A stretch of DNA of 35,901 nt. It comes from CAZMHJ01 sp964566075 (lineage in GTDB: Bacteria > Patescibacteriota > Saccharimonadia > Saccharimonadales > CAIOMD01). This document shows positions 22,957 to 31,551 of this stretch, piece by piece (position 1 is the first letter of the stretch; every line of letters begins with the position of its first letter). The position numbers and the translations under genes were made by a program. The notes beneath the pieces were generated by a model, which saw only the letters and a list, made by a program, of their open reading frames with translations, was not told where the DNA came from and did no database searches. The DNA lies in the NCBI GenBank assembly GCA_964566075.1, contig CAZMHJ010000005.1, positions 1 to 35,901 of the forward strand, read 5' to 3'.

Positions 22957-23391
22957 TTATGCCTTGCTTTCGATAAAAAGTTTTACGCGTTCTGCAACCA
23001 ACTTACCATCTGCCTTACCGGCCGCAAGCTTCATGGTTGCTGGCATTAACTGACTAAACTGTAGTTCCACACCTTCGGCAGCTTGCGTAATTAAGGTGTC
23101 AATATCAGCTTCGCTTAACTGCTCGGGCACATATGCAGCATACACACTGCGTTCAAATTCTTCTTTAGCAGCTTGTTCTGGGCGTTGGTTGGCAGCAAAA
23201 ATATCACGCGCTTCTATGCGTGATTTCATTTCTTTTCGAATTACTTTTTCGGCTTCGTCATCATTCAGTTCGTGGCCAACGGCAATCCGTGCATTAACGA
23301 GCGCCCCTTTAAGCAAACGCAGCGCCTCGGCTCTGGGCTTATCGCCCGCCTTCAGCGCTGCATTTATATCCTGTGAGATTGTATCGAGCAT
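22957..23391 (-). CDS. GatB/YqeY domain protein
   Basis: 144 residues, the usual YqeY length. Family features: an N-terminal helix ISQDINAALKAGDKPRAEALRLLKGALVNA, EAEKVIRKEMKSRIEARDIF, then the tail-domain part FSQLMPATMKLAAGKADGKLVAERVK, matching the GKVMG-like segment of GatB tails. The fold is shared with the C-terminal tRNA-contacting domain of the Glu/Asp-tRNA amidotransferase subunit GatB; the free-standing protein's role is unclear. It overlaps the rpsU stop by one base, the common rpsU-yqeY pairing. Confidence 0.93.
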   Translation of the reverse strand: MLDTISQDINAALKAGDKPRAEALRLLKGALVNARIAVGHELNDDEAEKVIRKEMKSRIEARDIFAANQRPEQAAKEEFERSVYAAYVPEQLSEADIDTLITQAAEGVELQFSQLMPATMKLAAGKADGKLVAERVKLFIESKA

Positions 23392-23606
23392 TAGCGTAGA
23401 CCAAGCTTAGCGCGTTTTGCTTTGACTGCTTTTCGTTCGCGGCGAACAATTGCCTTTAAACGGCGTTCGCGCTTAGAGATAGGCTTCTCAAAGTACTGCA
23501 CTTGCTTGACCTCAGCCAAAGTACCAGCTTGCTGGACCTTACGGCTGAAACGTCGAATAAGACTCTCGGTGGATTCTTTGGCGTCTTTACGAGTAACTTG
23601 AATCAT
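23391..23606 (-). CDS. rpsU: 30S ribosomal protein S21
   Basis: 71 residues, strongly basic, located near the anti-Shine-Dalgarno end of 16S rRNA in the ribosome. Family pattern: STESLIRRFSRKVQQAG, EVKQVQYFEKPISKRERRLKA and a lysine/arginine-rich tail. First gene of the rpsU-yqeY-adk-map operon. It has a strong promoter whose -10 ends nine nt before the ATG, and no Shine-Dalgarno. Confidence 0.96.
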   Translation of the reverse strand: MIQVTRKDAKESTESLIRRFSRKVQQAGTLAEVKQVQYFEKPISKRERRLKAIVRRERKAVKAKRAKLGLR

Positions 23607-23615
23607 ACTTGCAAT

Positions 23616-23644
23616 ATTCTACGGTAATTACGGCTTTTTTTCAA
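23616..23644 (-). promoter_or_regulatory. rpsU operon promoter, near-leaderless
   Basis: Minus strand TTGAAA (23644-23639) and TAGAAT (23621-23616) with a 17-bp spacer. The gap to the ATG is nine nt, predicting a leader of at most about two nt. An imperfect inverted repeat (CCGTAATTACCG) fills part of the spacer. Confidence 0.7.
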
Positions 23645-23656
23645 GCGTATTTTATC

Positions 23657-23965
23657 TTATGGCTTACGGGTCGGTGCGCTACTCGAACGTTGGTTCGCAT
23701 TTGCGCGCTGACTCTTAAGCACAATACCTTGTAATTCTTTAAAGATAGGAAAGCTCTTATTGGTCGAATAAATCTTGGTGTTTCCTTGCTTTTCACTGAC
23801 CAAAAAGCCAACTTTTTCAAGGCGTTTAAGTTCGCGCTGAATGTTACCGGCATCTTCTTTAATAAGTTTTGCTAGTCCTCGAACGTGAGTTTTAAAATCA
23901 GGAAACTTCGCATAGACAACTATGATCTTGCGACGAACTCGGGATGTAATAAAAACGTCTAACAT
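23657..23965 (-). CDS. Winged-helix transcriptional regulator
   Basis: 102 residues. An ArsR/MarR-like wHTH: helices in TSRVRRKIIVVYAKFPDFKTHVRGLAKLIKEDAGNIQRELKRLEKVGFL, where NIQRELKRLEKVGFLV is the recognition helix running into the wing, then SEKQGNTKIYSTNKSFPIFKELQGIV. The wing ends in the usual Y-x-x-N-K/P-x-F-P-I/L-F-x-E-L pattern. No metal-binding cysteines. The final 15 residues (QRSSSAPTRKP) look disordered. It is divergent from priA. The regulated genes are unknown; autoregulation of the shared 95-bp intergenic region is possible. Confidence 0.85.
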   Translation of the reverse strand: MLDVFITSRVRRKIIVVYAKFPDFKTHVRGLAKLIKEDAGNIQRELKRLEKVGFLVSEKQGNTKIYSTNKSFPIFKELQGIVLKSQRANANQRSSSAPTRKP

Positions 23966-23996
23966 GTAACACCTTGTAGTTATTCAAACAACGTAA

Positions 23997-24025
23997 ATTA
24001 TAGCGAGAATATGGCCGGCTGTAAA
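23997..24025 (-). promoter_or_regulatory. Promoter of the winged-helix gene
   Basis: Minus strand TTTACA (24025-24020) and a perfect TATAAT (24002-23997), 17-bp spacer. The predicted start is about 25-30 nt before the ATG, with AAGGTG in the leader. Confidence 0.75.
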
Positions 24026-24046
24026 CCATTTTTCCTAAAATTATCG

Positions 24047-24052
24047 TATAGT
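24047..24052 (+). promoter_or_regulatory. priA -10 element, predicted leaderless start
   Basis: TATAGT ends eight nt before ATG 24061. There is no Shine-Dalgarno sequence and no clear -35 at 17 bp, so this call is weaker than the other promoters. Confidence 0.4.
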
Positions 24053-24060
24053 TTGTAGTG

Positions 24061-25983
24061 ATGACCTATGTAGAAGTGGCAATTGCGAAACAGCATACCG
24101 GTAATAAATTCTTCTCTTATGAAACAGAAGAGTCTGTTAAACTAGGTCAAATTATTCGCGTTCCATTTGGTCGCAGTAGTACGATGGCTGTTATTTTAGA
24201 TATAGTCAAAAAACCAACATTTGCTACTAAAAAAATTACCGCCTCATTCCCTTTTACCTTACCAAAAACGAGTCTTGATTTACTGCGCTGGATGTACGAG
24301 TTTTATCCCGACGACTACGGCCTTATTACGCAACTGTTTATTCCAAGCTCGTTTGTTGCAAGCCCTAAAAAAACACCGCCAAACTTACATCATGGCGATG
24401 CAAAGCCACTACCAAAGCCAACCGAAGAACAGGCCGCTGCGCTTAACGTACTGTTAGATAACAAGACAAGCCGCGCCCTGCTACATGGTGATACCGGAAC
24501 GGGCAAAACGCGCGTATTTACAGAAGTAATTACGCAAACATTGCAGCAAAAAAAATCAGTGCTCGTACTCACGCCCGAAATAGGCTTAACCCCTCAACTG
24601 GTTGACGACATCGTAAAACACGTTACTGCACCGGTACTTGTAACGCATTCAAATATGACACCCGTAGCCCGCCGTCGCGTCTGGGAATATGCGGCTAATA
24701 GCACCGAACCAACTGTATTTGTCGGGCCCCGCTCAGCGCTGTTTTTACCGTACCAATCGCTTGGTCTTATCGTGATCGACGAGGCTCACGATAGTTCGTA
24801 CAAGCAAGGCCAATCACCTCGCTATCAGAGTTTGCATGTTGCAAGTAAACTTGCGTCACTACACCATGCCAAACTTATTCAAAGTACTGCCACACCTAAT
24901 GTTGATGACTACCATATCGCTAATCAAACCAGTTATCAGATACTTCGTATGCTTGAGCCCGCCGCCGGATCATTACAATCAACAACCGAAATTATCAACT
25001 TAACTGACCGCGAATCATTTACGCAAAACCCGTATCTTTCTAACCAGCTGATACGCGCAATTCACGAAGCACTCGCAAAAAACGAGCAGTCTATGTTGTT
25101 TCTGAATCGTCGTGGAAGTGCGCGCTTAGTGCAATGTGCCTCGTGCGGCTGGCAGGCACTCTGTCCGCGTTGTGGCATACCACTGACGTATCACCACGAT
25201 CAACACACCTTACGCTGCCATTCGTGCAGTTACCAAGCAAAAGCCCCTGCTAGTTGCCCTGAATGTAGTGGCACCGAACTGAGTTTTAAAAGCATTGGTA
25301 CTAAGTCACTTACCGACCAAGTGCAACGGTTATTTCCAAAGGCACGAATCATGCGTTTTGATGCCGACTCAACAGCAAGCGAACAACTGCATCGTAATGT
25401 TTCAGTACTTAAAAACGGCGAAGTCGATATTGTGATTGGAACGCAGCTTATTAGCAAAGGAATCGACCTGCCTAGTCTCAGTGTGGTTGGTGTTATCAAT
25501 GCCGACTCAGGTTTAAACTTACCCGATTATCGAGCCGAAGAACTGACCTTTCAGCAGTTGTACCAGGTAACCGGGCGCGTTGGTCGTGGTCATACTTTGA
25601 GCAAATCTTTTATTCAAACTCGTGTGCCAGAACATCCCGTTATTCAAGCAGTTTTACAGAGGTCATGGCAACAATACTACGATTACGAGCTGTCAAAACG
25701 TCAGCGATTTCAGTACCCGCCCTTTACGTATATCGGCATTATTAAAAGCAGCCGAAAGTCAGCCCGCGGTGCAGAACTACAGGCCGAAAACGTAGCTAAG
25801 CAGTTGGCGGAACAATCCGCCATTACCATACTTGGACCGTCACCAAGCTTCTATGAAAAGCGGGCCGATATGTACACTTGGCAAGTAATTATTAAGTCAG
25901 CAAAACGCTCACGTATCGTTTCGATTGCACGCCAATTACCTGCCGACAGCACCACCGATATCGACCCGATTAGCCTGTTGTAA
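24061..25983 (+). CDS. priA: Primosomal protein N' (replication restart helicase PriA)
   Basis: About 640 residues, shorter than the roughly 730 of E. coli PriA. It unwinds stalled forks and loads the replisome. N-terminal DNA-binding domain (YVEVAIAKQ...FSYET), Walker A GDTGTGKT near residues 143-150, Walker B/DEAH LIVIDEAHDSSYKQ, ATP motif QSTATPNVDDY, and zinc cysteines CASCGWQALCPRCG and CHSCSY/CPECSG in the insert. The helicase C-lobe has VDIVIGTQLISKGIDLPSLS and QLYQVTGRVGRG. A GTG at 24058 directly precedes the ATG; I prefer the ATG because homologues begin at about this point. First gene of priA-def-fmt. Confidence 0.95.
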   Translation: MTYVEVAIAKQHTGNKFFSYETEESVKLGQIIRVPFGRSSTMAVILDIVKKPTFATKKITASFPFTLPKTSLDLLRWMYEFYPDDYGLITQLFIPSSFVASPKKTPPNLHHGDAKPLPKPTEEQAAALNVLLDNKTSRALLHGDTGTGKTRVFTEVITQTLQQKKSVLVLTPEIGLTPQLVDDIVKHVTAPVLVTHSNMTPVARRRVWEYAANSTEPTVFVGPRSALFLPYQSLGLIVIDEAHDSSYKQGQSPRYQSLHVASKLASLHHAKLIQSTATPNVDDYHIANQTSYQILRMLEPAAGSLQSTTEIINLTDRESFTQNPYLSNQLIRAIHEALAKNEQSMLFLNRRGSARLVQCASCGWQALCPRCGIPLTYHHDQHTLRCHSCSYQAKAPASCPECSGTELSFKSIGTKSLTDQVQRLFPKARIMRFDADSTASEQLHRNVSVLKNGEVDIVIGTQLISKGIDLPSLSVVGVINADSGLNLPDYRAEELTFQQLYQVTGRVGRGHTLSKSFIQTRVPEHPVIQAVLQRSWQQYYDYELSKRQRFQYPPFTYIGIIKSSRKSARGAELQAENVAKQLAEQSAITILGPSPSFYEKRADMYTWQVIIKSAKRSRIVSIARQLPADSTTDIDPISLL

Positions 25984-25993
25984 AATCCTCCTG

Positions 25994-26022
25994 TTGGGCG
26001 TACGATACACCTCTGTTATACT
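25994..26022 (+). promoter_or_regulatory. def promoter, predicted near-leaderless
   Basis: TTGGGC (25994-25999) and TATACT (26017-26022), 17-bp spacer. The gap from -10 to ATG (26032) is nine nt, so def may be made from its own leaderless mRNA as well as from priA read-through. Confidence 0.6.
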
Positions 26023-26031
26023 GTTAGCAAT

Positions 26032-26610
26032 ATGGCGACAAAAAACGATATCATTACCCTACCAAATCCGCACCTCCGCGAACGTAGCCGAAAAGTTGGT
26101 ATTATCAGCCCCGAAATCAAGCAGCTTATTAGCGATATGGAAGCAGCAACGCTCGACTGGGAAGATAGCCGCGAACACGAAGTTGGTGTTGCCCTTGCAG
26201 CCGTACAAATTGATAAACACTATCGTGTTGTCGTCATACGTAATGATTTTGATAACAAAAAAGACCGCTCATTCACTACGTTTATTAACCCAGTTATTAC
26301 AAAGTACGAAGGCAAAATCGTAGAAGATTATGAAGGCTGCCTAAGTATTCGTGATATCTACGGTAAAGTACCCCGATACGATAAAGTCCGTGTTAAAGCA
26401 CTCGACGTAGATGGCAAAGAATTCCGTGTAACTGCAGATGGATTTTTGGCCCGCATTTTCCAGCACGAAATCGACCACACAAACGGTATCGTCTTTATTG
26501 ATCACATCAAAGATAGCCCCGAGGCTTTCTTTACACTCGGCGCCGATGGCCACTTAAACGCACTCGATTATGAACAAGATATCGCACAATCAAGGGTTTT
26601 ATGGGACTAA
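26032..26610 (+). CDS. def: Peptide deformylase
   Basis: 192 residues; an Fe/Zn hydrolase that removes the formyl group from nascent proteins. Three family motifs: GVALAAVQI (motif 1, with A where the second G usually is), EGCLSI with the metal-binding Cys (motif 2), and FQHEIDHTNG with two metal His and the catalytic Glu (motif 3). It lies between priA and fmt, the common priA-def-fmt order, and 20 nt before fmt. It has no Shine-Dalgarno but a promoter directly upstream. Confidence 0.96.
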   Translation: MATKNDIITLPNPHLRERSRKVGIISPEIKQLISDMEAATLDWEDSREHEVGVALAAVQIDKHYRVVVIRNDFDNKKDRSFTTFINPVITKYEGKIVEDYEGCLSIRDIYGKVPRYDKVRVKALDVDGKEFRVTADGFLARIFQHEIDHTNGIVFIDHIKDSPEAFFTLGADGHLNALDYEQDIAQSRVLWD

Positions 26611-26630
26611 TTTGGTGAGATTATTTACTG

Positions 26631-27668
26631 ATGAGTGATGAGCGAGCAACACAATTAAATCAGAAGAATAGCGGGTCCTATGCTGAAGATTTAATTGTGA
26701 ATGTGCAGCCATCAAGCGCAGAAAATAAATCGTCAAATAGGTCCCATAATACCCTTATATTCTTTGGTAACGGCCCTGTTGCCGCCGAAAGTCTAGCGTT
26801 TTTAGTTGCTACGTTTAACGTCGAACTTATTGTTACTAAACGCCGTCCTGCACACCATAAAGATCCAGCACCCGTTGAAGAACTTGCTAAAGCGCATGGC
26901 GTTCCATATGTATTAGCCGATACAAAAGCAGAGCTCGAAACCCTTATACGCGAGCACAAACCTCAAAGCCCCATCGGAGTCGTTATCGATTATGGCGTCA
27001 TTATCAGCGAACCAGTGATTGATTACTTTCCACTCGGTATCATCAATAGCCACTTTAGCCTGCTTCCCGAATGGCGCGGTGCCGACCCAATTACGTTTAG
27101 CTTACTTTCTGGCCAAATAGTAACGGGTGTTTCACTCATGCTCATCGATACCGGCCTTGATACTGGCCCGCTATTAGCAACCGGCGAATACAATATAGAC
27201 ACAGACGAGACCAACCAAAGTCTTACGGCAAACCTAATTACCCTTAGTAACGCACTACTGGCCGAAATTATTCCAAAACACCTTGAAGGCGCTATCGTAG
27301 CAATGCCGCAAACAAGCGTATCAGAACGCCCCGTCACGTATTCGCGCAAGCTCACAAAGCAGGATGGTTGGCTCAATACTAACAAGCCCGCAAGCGTCTT
27401 AGAACGAGAAGTACGTGCTTTTAGTGAGTGGCCAAAAAGTAAATTAATACTCGGCGATAATCTTACCGTTATTGTTACTAAAACGGCCGTCATTAGCGAG
27501 CAGTTACCGCCAGGTGAAATCCAAATTACACCCCAAAAAGAAATTCGCATAGGCACTACGCTGGGTTCGTTAGAGCTCATTGAACTTATGCCTCTCGGCA
27601 AACAAAAAATGACCGCTGCTGCCTTTTTAAATGGCTACAGCGGTCGGGTTGCAAATACCGTAAACTAG
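26631..27668 (+). CDS. fmt: Methionyl-tRNA formyltransferase
   Basis: 345 residues; formylates Met-tRNAi using 10-formyl-THF. Catalytic region: GVIDYGVIISEPVIDYFPLGIINSHFSLLPEWRGADPI, holding the Asn and His of the N-x-H motif, and LIDTGLDTGPLL with the Asp. C-terminal OB-type domain ends with the AAFLNGY segment. The N-terminus carries about 40 extra residues before the usual first strand (TLIFFGNGPVAAESL); either a real extension or the true start is one of the GTG codons near 26697-26703. Its TAG overlaps the stop of the convergent downstream gene. Confidence 0.94.
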   Translation: MSDERATQLNQKNSGSYAEDLIVNVQPSSAENKSSNRSHNTLIFFGNGPVAAESLAFLVATFNVELIVTKRRPAHHKDPAPVEELAKAHGVPYVLADTKAELETLIREHKPQSPIGVVIDYGVIISEPVIDYFPLGIINSHFSLLPEWRGADPITFSLLSGQIVTGVSLMLIDTGLDTGPLLATGEYNIDTDETNQSLTANLITLSNALLAEIIPKHLEGAIVAMPQTSVSERPVTYSRKLTKQDGWLNTNKPASVLEREVRAFSEWPKSKLILGDNLTVIVTKTAVISEQLPPGEIQITPQKEIRIGTTLGSLELIELMPLGKQKMTAAAFLNGYSGRVANTVN

Positions 27669-27991
27669 GCGGCTTGTTGGCCTTGGCTGGCAGCCAAAAT
27701 TTGTGGAGCGGTAGCCTTTACTTCGTTCTTGAGTGTTTCAAGTTCACTTGCAACTACATCTTTATAATTTGGCACGTTCGTTTCGAGCCACTTAAGAGCA
27801 CCTGCTTCATCACCTGAGTCCATTAACTTTTCAAAGTCATCGAGCTGTTGATCGCTCATGTTTTCGGCAAGTTTCATACCAACACGAAGTTCGAGGGTTT
27901 CATAGATGTGGTTAAGCATCTGTTTCTTTTCGGCATCGGGTAGTCCTGCAAGACCAATCTCAGCCAAAAAGTTATCATCAAGTTTAAACAT
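27665..27991 (-). CDS. DUF5663-like small protein
   Basis: 108 residues, acidic, all-helical in appearance: FLAEIGLAGLPDAEKKQMLNHIYETLELRVGMKLAENMSDQQLDDFEKLMD, then an Ala/Gln-rich tail. The pattern of L-x-G-L then E-R-V-G and D-D-F-E matches the DUF5663 family found in CPR bacteria as I remember it; function unknown. No membrane segment, no cysteine. Convergent with fmt, overlapping its stop by four bases, and downstream of the unknown membrane protein gene with a 28-nt gap. Confidence 0.75.
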   Translation of the reverse strand: MFKLDDNFLAEIGLAGLPDAEKKQMLNHIYETLELRVGMKLAENMSDQQLDDFEKLMDSGDEAGALKWLETNVPNYKDVVASELETLKNEVKATAPQILAASQGQQAA

Positions 27992-28019
27992 AGTTATTTC
28001 CTATTAATTGCTTGTTTTA

Positions 28020-29612
28020 TTATACACGTCCGGTTGCAAGAACTTCTACCACACGCTTGGTGTTAGCAGTCATTCCACCACCATGCTTAGCAGGTACTTC
28101 AATCCAGTAATCCTTACCAGAACCGTGCTCAATTACCTTTACGCCAGCCGCATGCAAGCGACGGACCGCCTTATGAATTTGGTCGGCAGCATCAGCACCA
28201 TAGATGTGTTCATAGTGACCATATGGGTACTTACCAGGAGCGCTAATAAGTGCAGCCTGTAGTTTAGTGAGTTTCGTTACATGCTTATTAGCAGAGTTTG
28301 CAGCATCTTGAGCAGTTTGAGCAGTGTCGCCATTAAACTTAGGAATCATCCCCGTTTTATAGGCTACATACGCTGTAACCGCAAGCGCAGCCACACCGAT
28401 ACCAGCAATCACTAATTTACGACGAGATTTCTTTTCTTTTGAATCAGAACCACCCTTTTCGGTACGGGCTAATTGAGCTGCAACAACCGGCTTGAGTGCA
28501 AGTTCTTGTGCACGCTCTTTAAGAGATTTAGGTTTGCTACTAACTTCAGGAGTTGCTTCTTCTGGCGTAGCTTCATCAGCGCTTGTTTCTGAGTCTTCGG
28601 GTACAAGTAAGTATTCATAATCTTCGATTTGGGCACGGGTAGCTGGCTCTGCTTTCACAAAAGCGGCAAGCCCATTTACAACCGTATCAATCACTGATTG
28701 TGGACGACCCGTCTGTTCGCCAAGTGCTATAACCTGAGCTTGTGCTTCTTCTAAAGTAATGCCACCAGCAATTACGTTTGCGGCAATCGCGTCCATACCA
28801 TTATTAAAATCTAAGTTTTGTAGTTCATCGGTGCTAGCTGCTTCGGCGCCATCTTCAAGTAGCGTACGCTCAAAGGTATCAACTGCTTCGCTATCAGTAC
28901 CATAGGCAGGCACTAGTCGCATAAAGCGATCACCTTGGTCTTGCGAGTCACCAATAGTATCGATTTTATACAGTTTACCATTCCAGGTAACGTAAGCGCC
29001 CTCTTTAAATTGAGGAGCAAGCTCGGTTGCATAATCATCAGTTTTTTCAGCAGCACTAACACGCTCATAACCTGGCTCAATTAAATCTACGTTTAGTGAA
29101 TCAACGTATTCGTATGCTTTATCACGTGGTAGCTCACGTACAACCTTTTTAGTTTTACCAGATGCAAGTTTGGTTTCGGTAACAACCCGAACGACTTCTT
29201 CGTTTCCTACGTTACGAGATTCACCAATCGATACGACCGTTTGGTTAGCGTCATTATAAAAGACATCACCACTATAAATGCCAGCAAGTTGTTCAGCCTC
29301 GGCTTCAAGGTCAAACGATTCTTTATCGTCACCGTGTACTAGGTCAGCAAGTGGCTCTGGGCGTTCATGCTTACCAACGTAAGGAGTGTCCATGTCGGCA
29401 AGATGATCTTGCAAAGCCTGCATTTGTTCAAGCTTTTGCTCGCGGCGGCGAGCTCGAGCTGATGCGTTTTTGGCATCAGAACGGCTACCATTATATACAG
29501 CCATAGCTTGTTGACGACGTTGTTCAGCAATATCTGCCGTAACAATATCTTCTACATCTTGATAATCGAACTGGATTCGTTCTTCGAGTGTTCGGGGTGC
29601 TTTTTCTGACAT
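28020..29612 (-). CDS. Single-pass membrane protein of unknown function
   Basis: 530 residues from the ATG at 29612 (MSEKAPRTLEER), preferred over 29666 because AAGG sits eight nt upstream and the promoter's predicted start (about 29650) lies between the two. I do not recognise the family. N-terminal about 395 residues are highly charged, with a coiled-coil-like region around residues 35-75 and a beta-rich segment FKEGAYVTWNGKLYKIDTIGD. A run KEKKSRRK precedes one membrane helix (residues about 399-420, LVIAGIGVAALAVTAYVAY), so the large N-terminus is probably cytoplasmic. The C-terminal about 80 residues (LTKLQAALISAPGKYPYGHYEHIYGADAADQIHKAVRRLHAAGVKVIEH...DYWIEV) read like a winged-helix/helical domain, but outside the membrane if topology is right. 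Confidence 0.82.
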   Translation of the reverse strand: MSEKAPRTLEERIQFDYQDVEDIVTADIAEQRRQQAMAVYNGSRSDAKNASARARRREQKLEQMQALQDHLADMDTPYVGKHERPEPLADLVHGDDKESFDLEAEAEQLAGIYSGDVFYNDANQTVVSIGESRNVGNEEVVRVVTETKLASGKTKKVVRELPRDKAYEYVDSLNVDLIEPGYERVSAAEKTDDYATELAPQFKEGAYVTWNGKLYKIDTIGDSQDQGDRFMRLVPAYGTDSEAVDTFERTLLEDGAEAASTDELQNLDFNNGMDAIAANVIAGGITLEEAQAQVIALGEQTGRPQSVIDTVVNGLAAFVKAEPATRAQIEDYEYLLVPEDSETSADEATPEEATPEVSSKPKSLKERAQELALKPVVAAQLARTEKGGSDSKEKKSRRKLVIAGIGVAALAVTAYVAYKTGMIPKFNGDTAQTAQDAANSANKHVTKLTKLQAALISAPGKYPYGHYEHIYGADAADQIHKAVRRLHAAGVKVIEHGSGKDYWIEVPAKHGGGMTANTKRVVEVLATGRV

Positions 29613-29656
29613 TTTTGTTACCTTGCTAGTTTTTGTTTTTATGATTTTATATACAA

Positions 29657-29685
29657 ATACTAGCACAAATGTGCAAAATTGTCAA
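29657..29685 (-). promoter_or_regulatory. Promoter with palindrome in its spacer
   Basis: Minus strand perfect TTGACA (29685-29680) and TAGTAT (29662-29657), 17-bp spacer. The spacer holds GCACAAATGTGC (29663-29674), an inverted repeat GCACA-AA-TGTGC, placed where a repressor would compete with RNA polymerase. Confidence 0.75.
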
Positions 29686-29703
29686 TAATAAGCTTTAACG
29701 GTA

Positions 29704-31479
29704 TTAAAAGAGACTGCGTTCGCGAATTTCACGCGTAAAGAGTTCTATCCGGTCGCCTTCGAGTAAGTCTAAGCGAGTGCTCGTCGCAACGCTCATACCG
29801 CACATTTCGCCTTCTAACACTTCCTTCGTATCGGTCGGCCCGTGCTTGAGGTTTGTTACCACAAGATTTTCAGCGAGTACTTCGTCATCACGATAAATGG
29901 TTGCAAACGATGGAATAACCAACTTACCCTTGGTAACCTCACCACCACAGATAAGCTCAGTTTTGGTGGTTTTAAAGACACCACGTACTACCAGACGTCC
30001 AACATTAGTAATAATTTCTTCTGGTGCCAGTAAATCGCTGAGCTCTTGCTTAGCATCATCAAGAAGTTCGTAAATAATACGATACAAGCGAACCGCTACT
30101 TTATCACGCATCGCAATGTGCTTAATATTTGCTGGCATAGTCACTTGGAATCCGTAAATAATGGCATCGCTGGTTGCAGCCATCCGTATATCGTTATCGG
30201 TGATAGCGCCAACTCCACTACCAACGACGCGAATCGATACTTCATCGGTATCGAGCGTTTTGAGGCTGTCAATAACAGATGTTAACGAACCCTGTACGTC
30301 GGCTTTTACGATGACGTTAAGCTCTTGTAGCTCGGTTTTACGGTTAATCATACGGATAAGTTCGTTGCTCGACATATCGAGTCGCCCAGCCTTTTCAGCG
30401 TTAGCGATGTTGTACTCGTTGGCCTTTGCGCGCGCATCTTTTTCGTTAGCGACGACAGCAAATGGATTACCAAACTCAGGTAATGCTTTAAAACCGGTAA
30501 TAATAACCGGTGTCGATGGGCCAGCTTTTTTAATTGCCTTGCCCCTGGTATCTTCGAGTACACGAACCTTTGCATAAGTATTACCAGCGACTAAGAAGTC
30601 ACCTTGTGCAAGCGTACCTTGCTGAACAAGTGCTACCGCAATTGGGCCACGACCTTGTTCCATGTGTGATTCAATCACTAAACCTTCGCCTGGTACGGCA
30701 ACATCAGCTTTAAGCTCTTCAACATCGGCAACTAACAGCACCATATCCAGTAATTTATCGATACCTTCTTTTGTCTTTGAAGAAACAGGTACGATAACAG
30801 TGTCACCACCCCAATCTTCTGGTAACATTTGTTGTTCTGCTAATTGTTGCTTAACACGATCAATGTTAGCGCCTTCTTTATCAATTTTCGTAATAGCAAC
30901 AATCATCGATGCACCCGCTTTGCGAGCAAAACGAATTGCTTCAAGTGTCTGTGGCTTAATACCATCATCGGCAGCAACCACGATAATAACCACATCAGTC
31001 AGATGGGCGCCATGCTCACGCAGTGCGGCAAAGGCCTCGTGACCTGGTGTATCTAAAAAGGTAATTAAACGCTCGTTACGAGTTACTTGGTAAGCAGAGA
31101 TGTGCTGTGTAATACCACCGGCTTCGTGTGCTGCAACGTCGTCCTTACGGATTACGTCGAGTAGACTTGTTTTACCGTGGTCGACATGACCCATTACGGC
31201 AACTACTGGTGGACGAATTTCGGCCTTATCACTATAGGCACGTTCTTTCTTAACAACTGGGGTGTCGTCTTCGACTTCTGCCTGCTTTGCGACTAATTCA
31301 ACATCAAGCCCTAGCTCGCCGACAATAATTTGCGCCGTATCAACATCGATTTTTTCGTTAATCGTTACCATCATGCCGTTTTTAAACAGCTCGGTAATTA
31401 ACTTTGTTGCGGGTAGAGACAGCTTATCAGCCAGTGCGCCAACCGTAATCATGTCACCTATCTCAATTGTTCGTGCCAT
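29704..31479 (-). CDS. infB: Translation initiation factor IF-2 (short form)
   Basis: 591 residues, lacking the long N-terminal extension found in many bacteria. It delivers fMet-tRNA to the 30S. Small N-terminal IF2-N-like domain (ITVGALADKLSLPATKLITELFKNGMMVTINEKID, about residues 10-50), then the G domain: GHVDHGKTSL (G1), AGGITQHI (G2), DTPGHE (G3), TKID (G4, with T instead of the usual N) and SSK (G5). Domains II-IV follow, with VKADVQGS and the C-terminal fMet-binding barrel. Shine-Dalgarno AGGAG about eight nt upstream. Follows rpsA in the same direction with a hairpin in the gap. Confidence 0.97.
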   Translation of the reverse strand: MARTIEIGDMITVGALADKLSLPATKLITELFKNGMMVTINEKIDVDTAQIIVGELGLDVELVAKQAEVEDDTPVVKKERAYSDKAEIRPPVVAVMGHVDHGKTSLLDVIRKDDVAAHEAGGITQHISAYQVTRNERLITFLDTPGHEAFAALREHGAHLTDVVIIVVAADDGIKPQTLEAIRFARKAGASMIVAITKIDKEGANIDRVKQQLAEQQMLPEDWGGDTVIVPVSSKTKEGIDKLLDMVLLVADVEELKADVAVPGEGLVIESHMEQGRGPIAVALVQQGTLAQGDFLVAGNTYAKVRVLEDTRGKAIKKAGPSTPVIITGFKALPEFGNPFAVVANEKDARAKANEYNIANAEKAGRLDMSSNELIRMINRKTELQELNVIVKADVQGSLTSVIDSLKTLDTDEVSIRVVGSGVGAITDNDIRMAATSDAIIYGFQVTMPANIKHIAMRDKVAVRLYRIIYELLDDAKQELSDLLAPEEIITNVGRLVVRGVFKTTKTELICGGEVTKGKLVIPSFATIYRDDEVLAENLVVTNLKHGPTDTKEVLEGEMCGMSVATSTRLDLLEGDRIELFTREIRERSLF

Positions 31480-31512
31480 GGATGACTCCTATCTCTTCTC
31501 TGTTACTTAGGT

Positions 31513-31545
31513 GAATCATCCGCCCCGTAATGAGGCGGATGATTC
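31513..31545. other. Strong hairpin between rpsA and infB
   Basis: A 12-bp perfect stem GAATCATCCGCC/GGCGGATGATTC with a 9-nt loop. The T-rich stretch (ATTTTTATTT) lies only on the plus side, so it would terminate plus-strand (antisense) transcription rather than rpsA-infB read-through. In the rpsA-infB mRNA it may act as a processing or stability structure. Confidence 0.6.
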
Positions 31546-31551
31546 AGATTT

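Noticed and set aside
29613..29666. Longer start for the membrane protein at 29666
   Set aside because: The predicted transcription start from TTGACA/TAGTAT lies downstream of it, and ATG 29612 has a suitable ribosome-binding site.
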